22,043 nucleotides of DNA, taken from the NCBI GenBank assembly GCA_011763485.2, contig JAANSK020261716.1, positions 1-22,043 of the forward strand, written 5' to 3'. Source of the DNA: Isoetes engelmannii. Lineage: Eukaryota > Streptophyta > Lycopodiopsida > Isoetales > Isoetaceae. A program made the translations under genes and the position numbers. Each line of letters starts with the position of its first letter. Position 1 is the first letter of the stretch. Positions 10,180 to 19,919 of this stretch are shown one piece after another. Under the pieces are notes generated by a model. It had not been told where the DNA came from, searched no databases, and saw only the letters and a program-made list of their open reading frames with translations.

Positions 10180-10610
10180 TAATGCTTTGGCACCTATGTT
10201 TTGCTCATGGACATCAAGTGAAATCCAGAAAAATGCATATGATCAAACAAAGTAGGCTATAAGCAGAAGAGGTCATGATAAACAAGCCTTAGAATTTATT
10301 GAAGTCAGCCTTAAAGGATCAGAAGCAGTTTTTGTGAACAAACTAGGGGTTCAAGAACTTAATCTCGGGTGATTATTCTGGTTTTATCGATTCATGCATT
10401 TTCAACATCTTATAGTTCTCTAAGGTTAGGCTTTGTTTTGATGATGTGAGCACGTATTTAAATCCCTTATTCTCTTACTCAGGTTCTATAGTGATGTTGA
10501 GTACAAAAAGTAATGAAATGATAAAACATGCAGAGACAACTATTGATCCTGCTTTATTTTCTATATGACATTTTTTTTGCTACACTAGAGTTTTTGTCAT
10601 ATCTTTGGTG

Positions 10611-10675
10611 TTTTTCAAAGTTGATACCATCAGGAAGAAAGAGTTTTTCAAAGATGATACCATCGAAAAAAAGGG
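10611..10675 (+). repeat. 33-bp tandem duplication
   Basis: TTTTTCAAAGTTGATACCAT at 10611 recurs as TTTTTCAAAGATGATACCAT at 10644. Each is followed by a purine-rich tail. Confidence 0.8.
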
Positions 10676-11181
10676 ATTGGAGTTGGGCGTATTGGCTAGC
10701 ATTAGATACTTGTCTCAATTAATTGAACTTCTTACAACTGATGGAGGAGGTGCATCAACCATTTATGTGTTTATGGTATGCTTTGGTCATCTTATCATCA
10801 TTTTCCTTTCGAAATTCTAAAAGGACGTGGAATGAGAAACTTTGCCTTGTTCTTCATCTTAAAATATCATTATGCATTTTTTGGTTTCCCGAAGGGCAAA
10901 CCCTTTGTTTTCTTGCTTGGGTTGGAAGAATATTCTAAAATATTCCAGATTGCATGTTCCAGATTTGAAGTTTTTTTTTATCACAGTTAGAAGTTTTAAC
11001 AATTGGCATTAGGTGTAGTGAAGCAAAGGTCGGCATTAGGGCTTTATTAGCCTCAAATATGGCTATCCAGTCCTCCCCTGTTCTACCCTAGTAATTCATT
11101 TGCTACATTATTAAACGAAACAAGGGTGGAGTTGTCATGCAGGTAAATGATGTAAATCAAAGTTCGTTTTGTTTGCTGCAG

Positions 11182-11290
11182 TCAGTGAAAGAAATTGCCC
11201 TACATTAGATCTTATCTTCTCTTTACACTAGAGGTCAAGATCGAATTGTAAGAGTCTGGGATTGTACATTTGGGCAGATTAGTCGCTCGC
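11182..11290 (+). pseudogene. WD40-repeat exon remnant
   Basis: After a good acceptor (TTTGCTGCAG, ending about 11180) the + strand reads VKEIALH, a stop, then SSLYTRGQDRIVRVWDC and TFGQ. The block GQDRIVRVWD is a textbook WD40 strand with its closing WD, and the upstream part fits the repeat's preceding His. WD40 repeats form beta-propeller scaffolds. Only one repeat is visible and it carries an internal TAG, so it is a single decayed or mis-copied exon. I found no partner exons nearby. The exact edges and the parent gene are unknown. A live exon read from a shifted acceptor inside the interval is possible but less likely. Confidence 0.5.
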
Positions 11291-11370
11291 GTTTCTATAG
11301 TATTGCTATGCATTAAATCACGTAGTTGATCGAATTACATAAATATTTGGGGTCAAATTGTTACACAGTT

Positions 11371-11712
11371 AGTCTAAAGCGTTTTGCTTCCGTCGTAATC
11401 CTGGAATCTGGTTGGATAGTAATTCCATTTTGCTGTCTTGGTAACATGATTTTGCTCATTATGTGTAATAGCCAATCACTACAGTGACACGTTTTATTTC
11501 AATCTGCACCTATAACGACACATCATGATAGAGAGCTCTAAAGTCAGGCTAAAGCGTTTTGTTTCAGATTTATATCTTGGAATCTGGTTGGATAGTGATA
11601 TCATTTTGTTGTCTTTAACTAGATTTTGCTCATTATGTATGATATGCAATTACTACACAGTGACAAGTTTGAATTGGCCTGCACGTATAACATCATATGA
11701 TGATAGAGAGCT
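11371..11712 (+). repeat. Tandem duplication of about 170 bp
   Basis: Copy 1 (11371-11537) and copy 2 (11542-11712) share, in order, TAAAGCGTTTTG, GGAATCTGGTTGGATAGT, TTTTGCTCATTATGT, ACAGTGACA and GATAGAGAGCT. Divergence is substantial, with several small indels, so this is older than the duplication at 2690. Confidence 0.88.
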
Positions 11713-14251
11713 TTTCTTCTTTCAATTTCTAAGGTCATTGGGATGTGCAGAACCATGCTCTGCTACCCATTCACTAATAGGACTTTCTGGAAGTGTGAAA
11801 TTGTCATGCTTAGTATGATTTGCTGAAAAAGACACGATTAATCGGAGGTTTGAAAATCTTCAAGCATTATATTATTACCTAAATATAGGATGTAAGTTCA
11901 AAACTTATGTCAGAGAAATACACATGAAACTAGATCTAGAAGGATGTTAAGGCGAGATTAGCAGAAGGTCCTATGGAGCTAGGCTCCTTGTTGCATTTTG
12001 TACTCTTATCACATAGGTTTGGTGTGTGTTTTTATAAAATTAAAGCAATGGCATGCTAATAGTGTCCTTGGTTGTGCTTGAATTACGTTGTAGTTCTTAT
12101 ATTCAGTTACTAGTTACTATAATGATTCATTTTGGCTCAGTATCAGTGTTTAAGAGCCTAAAAACCTTTGGAATCTTGGGGGCTCTGATAGTTTGGGTTC
12201 TTTATTGACGAAAGCATGGATATGCAATTCAATGCATTTCTAACGAGGTATGACATAATGTTTAAGATATTTTACAAACTGAAATGGGGGCTAGTTTAGG
12301 TTTTACTACTACCTTTTCGCAATGATGGTGGATCAAGTAACCTTGGCATGGTTTTTCAGTGTACATCAGTAGTTAATATGGATGGAGGTGTTGGAACATT
12401 AATGATAGAGTCAGGTTGGCTGTTTGTTGGGCTATCAAATGGAGTGAAGGCTTGGAAGTGAGGCACTCATTTTTGGTTTTAGCTCAGGAATAGAGGCACC
12501 CATAAAGAGATGTGAGTATGAGTGATAGTATCTTGTCATTCCAGAGGATATTGTTTTGGTTATTGGAATGGTAATCTATATAATACTAGGATCAATGTCT
12601 TCCCATCAGCCAATCTTGTATCTTTGTCCGGGAGGGGGAAGCACTCAGAAGAACCTGTCAAAAACATGTGATTGTAAGGGAGGGGGTTATTATTGGTTAT
12701 TATTGAGAATGAGACAAACAAACATTTTGTGTGCTAAGCTGGCGGATCAAGTCTCCAGATACACATAAGCTTATTCGTACTAAAGAAGTAAATTTGGTTG
12801 GTAAGCATGTATCTAAGGTCACATTCGTGAAATCTATCGAATGGTTTACGATTTGATTGTGTTGGTTTTCAATTTGCACACCAGTTTGTTAGGGTGTAAT
12901 AGTGAGGATAAGGAATGTGCTTATGGTATATATTCATATTCATCCGTTCAAAATCTCTATGCGTATTTGGTGACGTCATGATGTGAAGATGCTTCCTTCA
13001 ATTCTATATGTTGTTCTTATAAGTAGGCTACAACTTGTTGCAAGCTGAATGTGCTCATTACATACTCTTGATAAGTTCTTAACTTGTTTGTTAGTATGTG
13101 TGCTTAGACTCCTATCAAACAAGGGCCCAAGAAAGTGTATACGTATTCGATTTCAGGGTAAATTTTAAGGCCCTCAAAAGTTTTATCATGAAATTAAGGG
13201 TTGGTATGGAAAATACAAGAGTTATATTATTTACATTGGCAAATTTTGACAAAATATAGCCTTTGAATTATCTCTCAACTTGGCTAAAGTTCAAAATTTA
13301 TACGCTTTCTATATTTCTATGTTAACGATCTTTTTGGTGGTAGTTAAAGTACATCTTCTAACTTCATATTTTAAGTGCGCTTTATTGGTTTCCTAGTAAT
13401 GCTTAATGTCCTTGACCCTACATCTTGCATTTTACCCATTTCCAAACTATTACTCTAATTTCTAGTAATGCTTAACCCTACAATATCTATGTGCACGATG
13501 TGTTATCCTCACCATGGCATTAGGGGTGGTGTAACTTACTTTTTCCCTGAGGTTTCTTGAATAGCTATTACGTATTCTATATATGTATTCTATAGGCGCG
13601 TATATCCGTCCTCATTGAAGGCGAATCAGCTCTACTACCTGCCGACTGTTACAAATTCCAAAGGCTAATCATCGACTCTGAGAAAATTTCCTTATTTTTT
13701 TGGCGATTCTTTTTTTTTTCAACAATGGTCCTCTATAAACTTTAGCCTTTTTTTAAAACAAAAGTCCTAAAAAATTGCCATTTGGCGAATAATCGCCACT
13801 CTTTGACACCTTGATTCGATTTGAATGGTAGAAACGTGATCTAGAGCCAAAAAACTCGTAAAAGTGAGGATTTTTTTGTTTCTTTTTATTTTTTAGCTCA
13901 ACTTTATGGATGTAGAAAGTTTACATGTAATTGTGGATATGGGAAGTTTACACTCTACATGAAGGTGAAAGAACATGTATAAACGATGGACTATGGAACT
14001 CAGCATGGTCTCCTGATTTGCAACGACTATTCAACTTTGGGAAAAGAACACATTGTAGCTCCGTTAACTGCAAAAAAGAACCCACTGATAGCAATTGAAT
14101 CGTACTTAAGTTGTGCATAATTTTTCTAACTTCTTTGTAAAATGCTATGAATAATTCAAACTGATCTTTGCATTCTGAAGAAAATGCCTTATGTGGCGAT
14201 AAATCGATTGTTGATAAATTAATTTCCTCACAGCTTGGTCTTGCAATGTGA
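11713..14251. other. Long AT-rich spacer with no recognised gene
   Basis: About 2.5 kb with no open frame I can support on either strand. At 13700-13797 an inverted pair (TGGCGATT and AATCGCCA) brackets T- and A-rich DNA. It may be a small foldback element, but no target duplication was seen. The region could be intron or intergenic. Confidence 0.45.
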
Positions 14252-14397
14252 CGGCATTGGATTGTGCAAGAAGAATGAGAATAACTATGCATGCTGCAAG
14301 TGTCGTTCAATATCTGCACGAACTTATGAAGCCACGTCTGGGATTAAAGTGCAGCAACGTTCTCCTACATCATTTAATGCCTAGCTTAAATGGTGTG
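14252..14397 (+). pseudogene. Receptor-like kinase fragment
   Basis: The + frame reads LDCARRMRITMHAASVVQYL, then HELMKPRL and LKCSNVLL. This is the kinase segment from the LDWxxRxxIAxxAAxGLxYLHE helix through the catalytic loop to the KxSNxLL motif, as in plant receptor-like kinases. The HRD motif is missing: where IIHRD should precede LKCSN, only LG remains, and the Asp after NVLL is His. The fragment therefore lacks the catalytic Asp and cannot be an active kinase. It ends at about 14395, where AATG/GTGTGC could be an old donor. No other kinase subdomain (glycine loop, DFG) was found around it. The LINE at 14454 inserted just downstream. Confidence 0.75.
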
Positions 14398-14453
14398 CAT
14401 ACTGGTCTTCAGTTACCATGCCAAACTTGTCATGTTGTTTCATATCTTCTATG

Positions 14454-16117
14454 TTTTTTTTTTTTTGAAGAATTATGTCACCAATATATTAAAAGAATGG
14501 CAATGTTACAAATTGAGTGAGGAGGAAGAAGAACTGCCCCAAAGAGACAGTGATACCTCGACACTTCATAACAAACTCACAAAGAAACTACAACTCTATT
14601 GCTGTACAAACTGGCCCTCAACATTTGCAATACCCATGAAGTCCCGCCAAATGGCGAACTTCCGCTCCGTTGATCCCGGGAACACAAGAAAGCTCTAAGA
14701 GTCGAGGAACAAGAGAGGTTGGAGGTTGCTGAATCCCCTGAAAGATCCACAACCGCTGCCGCTTCCAGATCAACCACACCAACCAAGCCACACACAGATG
14801 CAAGGCTTGCTTCTGTAGGAGCAGCCACACAATAGGATATACGTGAAGCAAAAACTGCTGGCTAGTCAATCTCACCTGAAACAAAGCCCTGACCCAGTCC
14901 CAGGCAGCCTGCAGGTGGGGGCATAAAACCAGACAATGCTCCACAGTCTCATGGTGAAGGCCGCAACAAAGGCAAAGATGGCTCACAGTCGGTCTAAACC
15001 TACTCATAAGGGCGTTCACCCTGATACAGCGGTGCACCACCTGCCACAACTGCACCCTAACCTTCGGTGGGGGAAGTGGACTCCAAGTCCACGTCCAGAT
15101 CGAGTGCCAACGAGAACTCGGGAGCTGCAGAGACCACTTGCCTGAAGGGGGCAAGGTGTCATGAATAGCCAGCACCCGATAGCAAGACCGCACAAAGCAT
15201 GAGGCCACAACATCAGGATGGACCTTCCAAACCTGCACCACCACATCATCCTGAAGGACTATAGGTATGTGCTGCGGAATACTCCGCGCCACCTGCTCCC
15301 AAATACCCCGATCACTACCTCGCAGCCAAAAGCGGGCTCGAAAAAACTCCCAAGAAGCTAGCTGGCCCTCCGAATACCAATCCTCCAAGGTGCGCACAGC
15401 AGCCCGCCTCCAACGGGCCTGCGTCCGAGCATGCACAGTGGCAGCCAAGGGCAAGTGCGTAGGGCCAGCTGGAAAAGCACACGCACATGATCCCAAACTC
15501 GCAACACCCCCGTGAGGAAAGGGGATGCATGTGGGAAAGGCCTGGGACCATACAACAACGCCCAAGGCAACTCCACAGGAACAGACGGCTTCCCAAACGC
15601 CACACAACGACGAAGAGACTGTAGAAGCAACGCCGCACCAGGAGATGACGCCCCCTCCTGCAGAATGCTCCAGACAAACTTGGAGACCAACACCTTACTA
15701 TGCAAGGCCAGATCCAGAATGGCCAAACCCCCATCCTCCGGGGACGGAGGCACTTCCACCAAGCCACCTTTACCACCGCCTCTTCATCGTCCCCGCCCAA
15801 CACGAAATTCCGAACAATCATGTCCAAAGCTTGCATCTTACCCTCGGGAGCTAGCATTGCGGATACTGTGTACACATGCATGCTACAAAGCATTGACTTG
15901 GCAACAGTAATCCTACCTGCCATGGACCGCTTGCTGCCCTTCCACCAATTAAGGTGTTTTTGCAGCCCCTGCAGAATCTCGTCCCACACCCTCCCCATAG
16001 AAATATCTCGTCTAAAGGGAATACCCAACAACTTTGTACACACATTACCTAGAAGCACTTTCCAAGGGAAAAGAGCCAAACAAAGTTTTGATGTTGATTT
16101 GAGCATCTACGACGTTT
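14454..16117 (-). mobile_element. 5'-truncated LINE, ORF2 3' half
   Basis: T13 at 14454-14466 is the poly-A tail of a minus-strand insertion. Reading leftward from about 16110, ORF2 starts inside the reverse-transcriptase thumb: LGIPFRRDISMGRVWDEIL, then WWKGSKRSMAGRITVAKSML. The frame then changes near 15760 (GGLAILDLALHSKVLVSKF) and again near 15500. It ends with a zf-RVT domain (CLCCGLHHETVEHCLVLCP) in a frame closing at 14618, followed by about 150 bp of 3' untranslated sequence. The endonuclease and catalytic YADD are absent, so the copy was probably born truncated and later frameshifted at least twice. Its GC-rich coding bias differs from the AT-rich surroundings. No target duplication was identified. 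Confidence 0.92.
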
Positions 16118-16269
16118 GATGATGTGTCCCGATAGTTGCACGTTCTTAAGCGACTAGAGCATCCTAGAACTTCAAAATATTTCTTTACTTGGGTATAGCA
16201 GAGGACAGATTTTAAGCATAATCTTAACACTTATAAGAACTTACTTTAAATGCTCATTCGTGCAACAAA

Positions 16270-17160
16270 TTTCATGATAGAGCTTATCAGATTTATAAAC
16301 AAATGCCAAAAGAAGGCCACATTCTAGATATTTATATGTTTACTGCTTTGATAAAAGCTTTTTGCAAAGTAGGTGAAAATGAAGGGGCTGCAGATTTATT
16401 CTTAAAATGGAATTGTAAAATGTCCGCCTCATGTGGTAGTATACAACACTCACTTCATGGATACTGCAAATCAGACAAATTAACCTCAGGAGATGAATTA
16501 GTAGAAGAAAGTGAGGAACATAGGGTGCAAGCCCCATGTTGTGATTTACACCTCCCTCGTCAATGGTTTTGATAGAACAGGCAACTTGGACAAGGCTTAT
16601 GGAATTTTTGATGAGATGCGTAAATGTGGTTGCACACCCAATGATATAACTTATAACTCTTCTAGATGGTCTATGTAGATCCAATGAAATCGATGAGGCA
16701 CGAATGCTCTTGCAACAGATGGGTGGATGTGGTTGTGCGCCAGACACAATCACTTGCAACAGCTATCTCAATGGGTTTTCTAAAGCTAGTCATGAAGCTC
16801 AAGAAAAAATTCTCATATAAATGGCTTTTAAAGGTGCGAATCCAGATATTATCACATCTAGTATTGTATTGGATGGACTATGCAAGTTTGCAAACATAGA
16901 TGCTGCTAAAATTTATTTGATAAGATGGTATTTAGGGGGCCTACACCTCATTTTGTAACTTATAGTACATTTTTGGATGCAATGTGTAAGGTTGGTAAAG
17001 TCACAATAGGAAAATGGTTCAGAAGGTATGCTCACCAAATGCTTTTATATATTACTCTCTTATGAATGACCTTTGCAAGACTAACCAGACGGAGAAGGTT
17101 GAAAAGCTTTTGGAAGACATGTTTGCAACTAAATGCGTTCCAAGTGTTGTCTTCTTTTAG
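16270..17160 (+). pseudogene. P-class PPR pseudogene
   Basis: A run of about eight 35-residue pentatricopeptide repeats is readable only by moving between frames. Recognisable pieces are YMFTALIKAFCKVGENEGAA (16335), HGYCKSDKLTSGDELVEE (16455), VVIYTSLVNGFDRTGNLDKA (16535), RKCGCTPNDITYNS (16615), GGCGCAPDTITCNSYLNGF (16725), PDIITSSIVLDGLCKFA (16840) and FVTYSTFLDAMCKVGK (16955). Intact PPR proteins bind organelle RNA one base per repeat and act in chloroplast or mitochondrial RNA editing, splicing or stability. Here there is no start codon or transit peptide, and there are several frameshifts and stops. No E or DYW tail follows. The lack of introns suits either decay in place or a retrocopy. 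Both ends are approximate. Confidence 0.88.
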
Positions 17161-18183
17161 CAATGACTTTCTCTTAGCATACACACAACAAAACGATCTC
17201 CTACTACAACTACAGTCTTAGCATTATTCTCATACACTTAACCAGGAAACTACGATAGCAGTGCCAAGGTGTTTCTAAAACTCACCTAAATTACAGGTTG
17301 GAAACAATAAACGGAATCTACATTTAAAAGTCCATTACCGAATGCAAGAAATGGAGAAATTAAGGGATGTTGACCCTTAGAAAAATGTGAATCGGTCTAC
17401 ACAATTGGATCATCCAACACCACTTCTGACGAATTCCAAGACATAACTCCTACCATCTCAAAATACGAACCTAATTACATCCAAAATATCCGTGAAGTGT
17501 CTCAACCTATCTGCACCGTATGCACGGGGGGGGGGGGGGGGGACTACCCTAGCCAATGTTCCATGCCAGCCAATGCCATTGTCATGACTCCATCTGTTGT
17601 TAATCCAGAGACGCTGACCGTCAATTGACCCCCTTGTGTCTGAGTCCAGGGTAGAACCCTCACTTATGATGCATTGTATATGTTATGTTGATATATGTTG
17701 AGGTCCGTACTGATGATGGATGGGCCACACTTCATGGTGGCATATTATTTATATGTATTGTTGCTAGTGCTAACATGTATGTGCGCTTCTACAATATAGG
17801 ATATTCCAGTGGAGGAATAGGGCCAAGTGTCCTTCACTCTAACGTTTGGCCATCACAAGTGGTCCGAGTAGATGGAGGGCTCTTCCTAGTGATAGTGTTG
17901 CCGAGAAAGAGAATTTCTCGTATTTATACTATGGGAGCATTGTATAAGTTTGGGGAAGCGTCACATTCACCGTGATGAACTTGAGGACTTTGATAAGAAA
18001 ATGGAAAAGAAATGCACGTACTCCAATGAATAAATCTTGGGAGGATGACAAATTCTTGAATTACCCTTGTGGTAGCTAACTCAAAGTCTAGAAATGTAAC
18101 TCCAAAGCTGAAGTCAAGAACTCTAATAGGATTCTTAATCTATTAGGGATTAAGTTGTATGTCCATAACACAAAAATAGAACT
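17161..18183. other. Spacer with long G run and unrecognised open frames
   Basis: No gene supported. A 96-codon + frame at 17685-17975 (start VEVRTDDGWATLHGG) has no family I know. An overlapping frame ending about 18033 (KRHIHRDELEDFDKKMEKK) is charged and exon-like, but also unrecognised. A weak TATA/ATG context and no splice pairs were found. Confidence 0.35.
17526..17542. repeat. Homopolymer G17
   Basis: Seventeen consecutive G follow TGCAC. Such a run is prone to length errors in sequencing and could form a G-quadruplex. The exact length should not be trusted. Confidence 0.9.
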
Positions 18184-18207
18184 TGACACGTGTCATTATC
18201 CAATTGG
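18184..18207. promoter_or_regulatory. Palindromic G-box and CCAAT motif
   Basis: TGACACGTGTCA is a perfect 12-bp palindrome holding the CACGTG core bound by plant bZIP and bHLH factors (ABRE-like). Four bases later CCAATTGG, itself a palindrome, contains CCAAT on both strands. The pair lies about 400 bp upstream of the EF-hand gene ATG. A second CCAAT occurs at 18538. Regulation by abscisic acid, light or stress is an inference from motif type only. Confidence 0.5.
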
Positions 18208-18595
18208 CTTACACGTCTGAAAGTAGCCTAGCCATCCTTTATGTTTGACGCGTCTTGTGGACCTCATTTGATAGGCGTATTATTATATTTGCTATTTATC
18301 TATCCACCTCGTAAATACTAGATGAGATATTATATTTGACTTTGACAACTTTGCTTATTCTACACGGTTACGATATATACTTTGGTTTATGTTCGCTCGA
18401 CGAATTTATTAATTTTCTTTTGTCTTTTGCAATAAATGGTGAGCCTTTAACATTTTGACGGATTCAAATGGGGTCACCCATGGTGGTTGAGTCAAACACA
18501 ATAATGGGCTTAATGCTAGTGGGTGAGCTTGGTTTGACCAATTAGCGTTAAGTTCTATAGGTATACAGACGAACCGAGCCTTTGCTAAAGCGAAA

Positions 18596-19366
18596 ATGGG
18601 GAATTCACTAAGCGAAATTCAAAAGAGGCAGGCGATGATGCAGGATATAGATAGTGCTGCGCAACTGTTCTACCAGAATCAAACCCAAGAAGGGAAGGAA
18701 GAAACACATGATTTCTTCAGAAATTTGGATGGAGATGGCAATGGAAAAGTGAGCAAGGGAGAGTTAAAGCATTACATGAAGGGGTGCGAAGCAGAAACCA
18801 TAGATGACGTGTTTAAATTGGTAGACAAGGATGGAAGCGGCTCGCTGGATATGAACGAGTGCAAGACCTTGGTCTACATCTTCTCCACCAAAGCAAAATG
18901 TGGCAGATGCAGAAGGTTCATCCTTGCAAATGGATTCACGTGTATAAAATGCTTTGACAGTAAAACTGACACCTACAACGAATGCCTCGAATGTTTCAAG
19001 TCCAGCTCTCCTACTCACAGTCACCCTCGCTCGGACTTTATCGACGATAACCTTATGCACTCTTCTTTCGGACGTGCATTGGCAAGTTTTTCTTTCTGAC
19101 AATTGTTTGATGGCAACTATTTTTTGATGTCTCTGTGGATGTGAAAAGCATCTACCCACCTATCTCATTTTTTTTCATTTTGTGGTTATGTTTTTTTACA
19201 CTCATTTGTGGCTTTGTTACAGCTTACTGAGGAGCCCAGCACTATCAAACATTTGGACAAGTATGCCAAACGTTGGGTCAATGGCAAATCTTCTAGAGGC
19301 AGTAGGTTACAGTTGTTCCATACGACGCTAAAGCGCACAAAACTTATCATGGATCTTATGAGATGA
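18596..19366 (+). CDS. EF-hand calcium-binding protein with ZZ/DC1-like cluster
   Basis: Exon 1 is 18596-19081 and exon 2 is 19223-19366; they join into 209 residues. Without splicing the frame ends at 19099 (167 residues). The N-terminus MGNSLSEI is a good N-myristoylation signal (Gly2, Ser6), suggesting membrane attachment. Two canonical EF loops follow: DGDGNGKVSKGE (45-56) and DKDGSGSLDMNE (77-88), with all coordinating positions filled. Then come three CxxC pairs (C102/C105, C116/C119, C130/C133) and HSH (141-143), spaced like a ZZ or DC1 zinc finger. The intron would start GCAAGT and end TTGTTACAG. Exon 2 stays open for 47 codons (LTEEPSTIKHLDKYAKRW...) only in the phase a GC-AG splice gives; nearby GT donors hit a stop at once. 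A calcium sensor role is inferred; the partner is unknown. Candidate poly-A signal at 19453. Confidence 0.85.
19082..19222 (+). other. Probable GC-AG intron in the EF-hand gene
   Basis: The donor context is TTG/GCAAGT, matching the consensus of non-canonical GC donors beyond the C. The end has a T-rich tract and GTTACAG. The 141-bp length is ordinary for a plant intron. The interval contains in-frame stops. Confidence 0.6.
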
Positions 19367-19452
19367 TTCTAGTGCTATTGTTGAAGTAGCAGGCACATGC
19401 GTAGCTCAGTGCAATTTGCTTTGTATGGTAATATCATTATGTCATTGACCAA

Positions 19453-19458
19453 AATAAA
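19453..19458 (+). terminator. Candidate polyadenylation signal
   Basis: AATAAA lies 87 bp after the TGA of the spliced EF-hand gene, a plausible distance for the near-upstream element of a plant poly-A site. Confidence 0.45.
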
Positions 19459-19898
19459 GTCTCCTCTCATTAAGATTACACTGCAATCTTAAGATAAACT
19501 ACCCCCATGATAACTTTCTACTCATATGCGTTACCAGCAAAGCAAGCCCAACGTTCCGGAACATAAGTTGGAATTCTATAAATGATGAAGCCACTGGTTA
19601 GAATATCATACATTCACTTTTTAGGCATATGTGCATGTTTATTTTTTGAAGGCTATTTTGTAGATAATTTTCTCCAATTTTTGTTATTGTATTGATATAG
19701 ATAAAAATATCAAAGATAAAATGTTCGTTTTAGATGTTTAACATCATAGATATAGCTACCGCTCATCTTTATAGTAAATGTCAGTAACACACTAGTTCCT
19801 TAGCAATCAGGGATAGGTTCTATACGTATAAATGCAAAGTTTTAGACGTATAAAATTAGAAAATACATATTTTTCGTATAAAACTCTCGCCGTCCGTT
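19459..19898. other. AT-rich spacer before the A tract
   Basis: No gene seen. The last 90 bp repeat the motif CGTATAAA three times (about 19824, 19846 and 19877), just before the A tract. This may be the 3' end of an unidentified retroposed element. Confidence 0.4.
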
Positions 19899-19919
19899 AA
19901 AAAAAAAAAAAAAAAAAAA
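19899..19919. repeat. Homopolymer A21
   Basis: An uninterrupted run of 21 A follows CCGTCCGTT. It may be a retroposon tail on the + strand; the sequence to its left does not match a family I know. It directly precedes the palindromic array. Confidence 0.85.

Larger units (their letters stand above)
9858..11181. other. AT-rich spacer with short tandem repeats
   Basis: No gene recognised. Several overlapping short + frames at 10528-10990 are AT-rich and Phe/Leu-rich and look like chance. The stretch holds two short tandem repeats, listed separately. Confidence 0.45.

Noticed and set aside
10928-10950. Heat-shock-element-like GAATATTCTAAAATATTC
   Set aside because: Spacing of the nGAAn/nTTCn blocks does not fit the three-unit rule, and no gene starts downstream.
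10528-10990. Cluster of overlapping + frames
   Set aside because: Phe/Leu-rich chance frames in AT-rich DNA, partly created by the 33-bp duplication; no splice or domain support.
13948-14319. Minus-strand open frame of 123 codons
   Set aside because: Overlaps the kinase fragment in antisense, has no recognised motif and an ordinary AT-rich composition.
14936-16119. Several long + strand open frames across 14.9-16.1 kb
   Set aside because: They are antisense shadows of the GC-rich LINE ORF2 on the minus strand, which carries the recognisable reverse-transcriptase and zf-RVT motifs.
18764-19159. Minus-strand open frame of 131 codons
   Set aside because: Antisense to the EF-hand gene, whose calcium loops and Cys pairs are clear on the + strand.
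19385-19425. tRNA-like GTAGCTCAGTGC stretch
   Set aside because: It resembles a D-arm, but there is no anticodon arm, T-loop GTTCRANNC or acceptor pairing around it.
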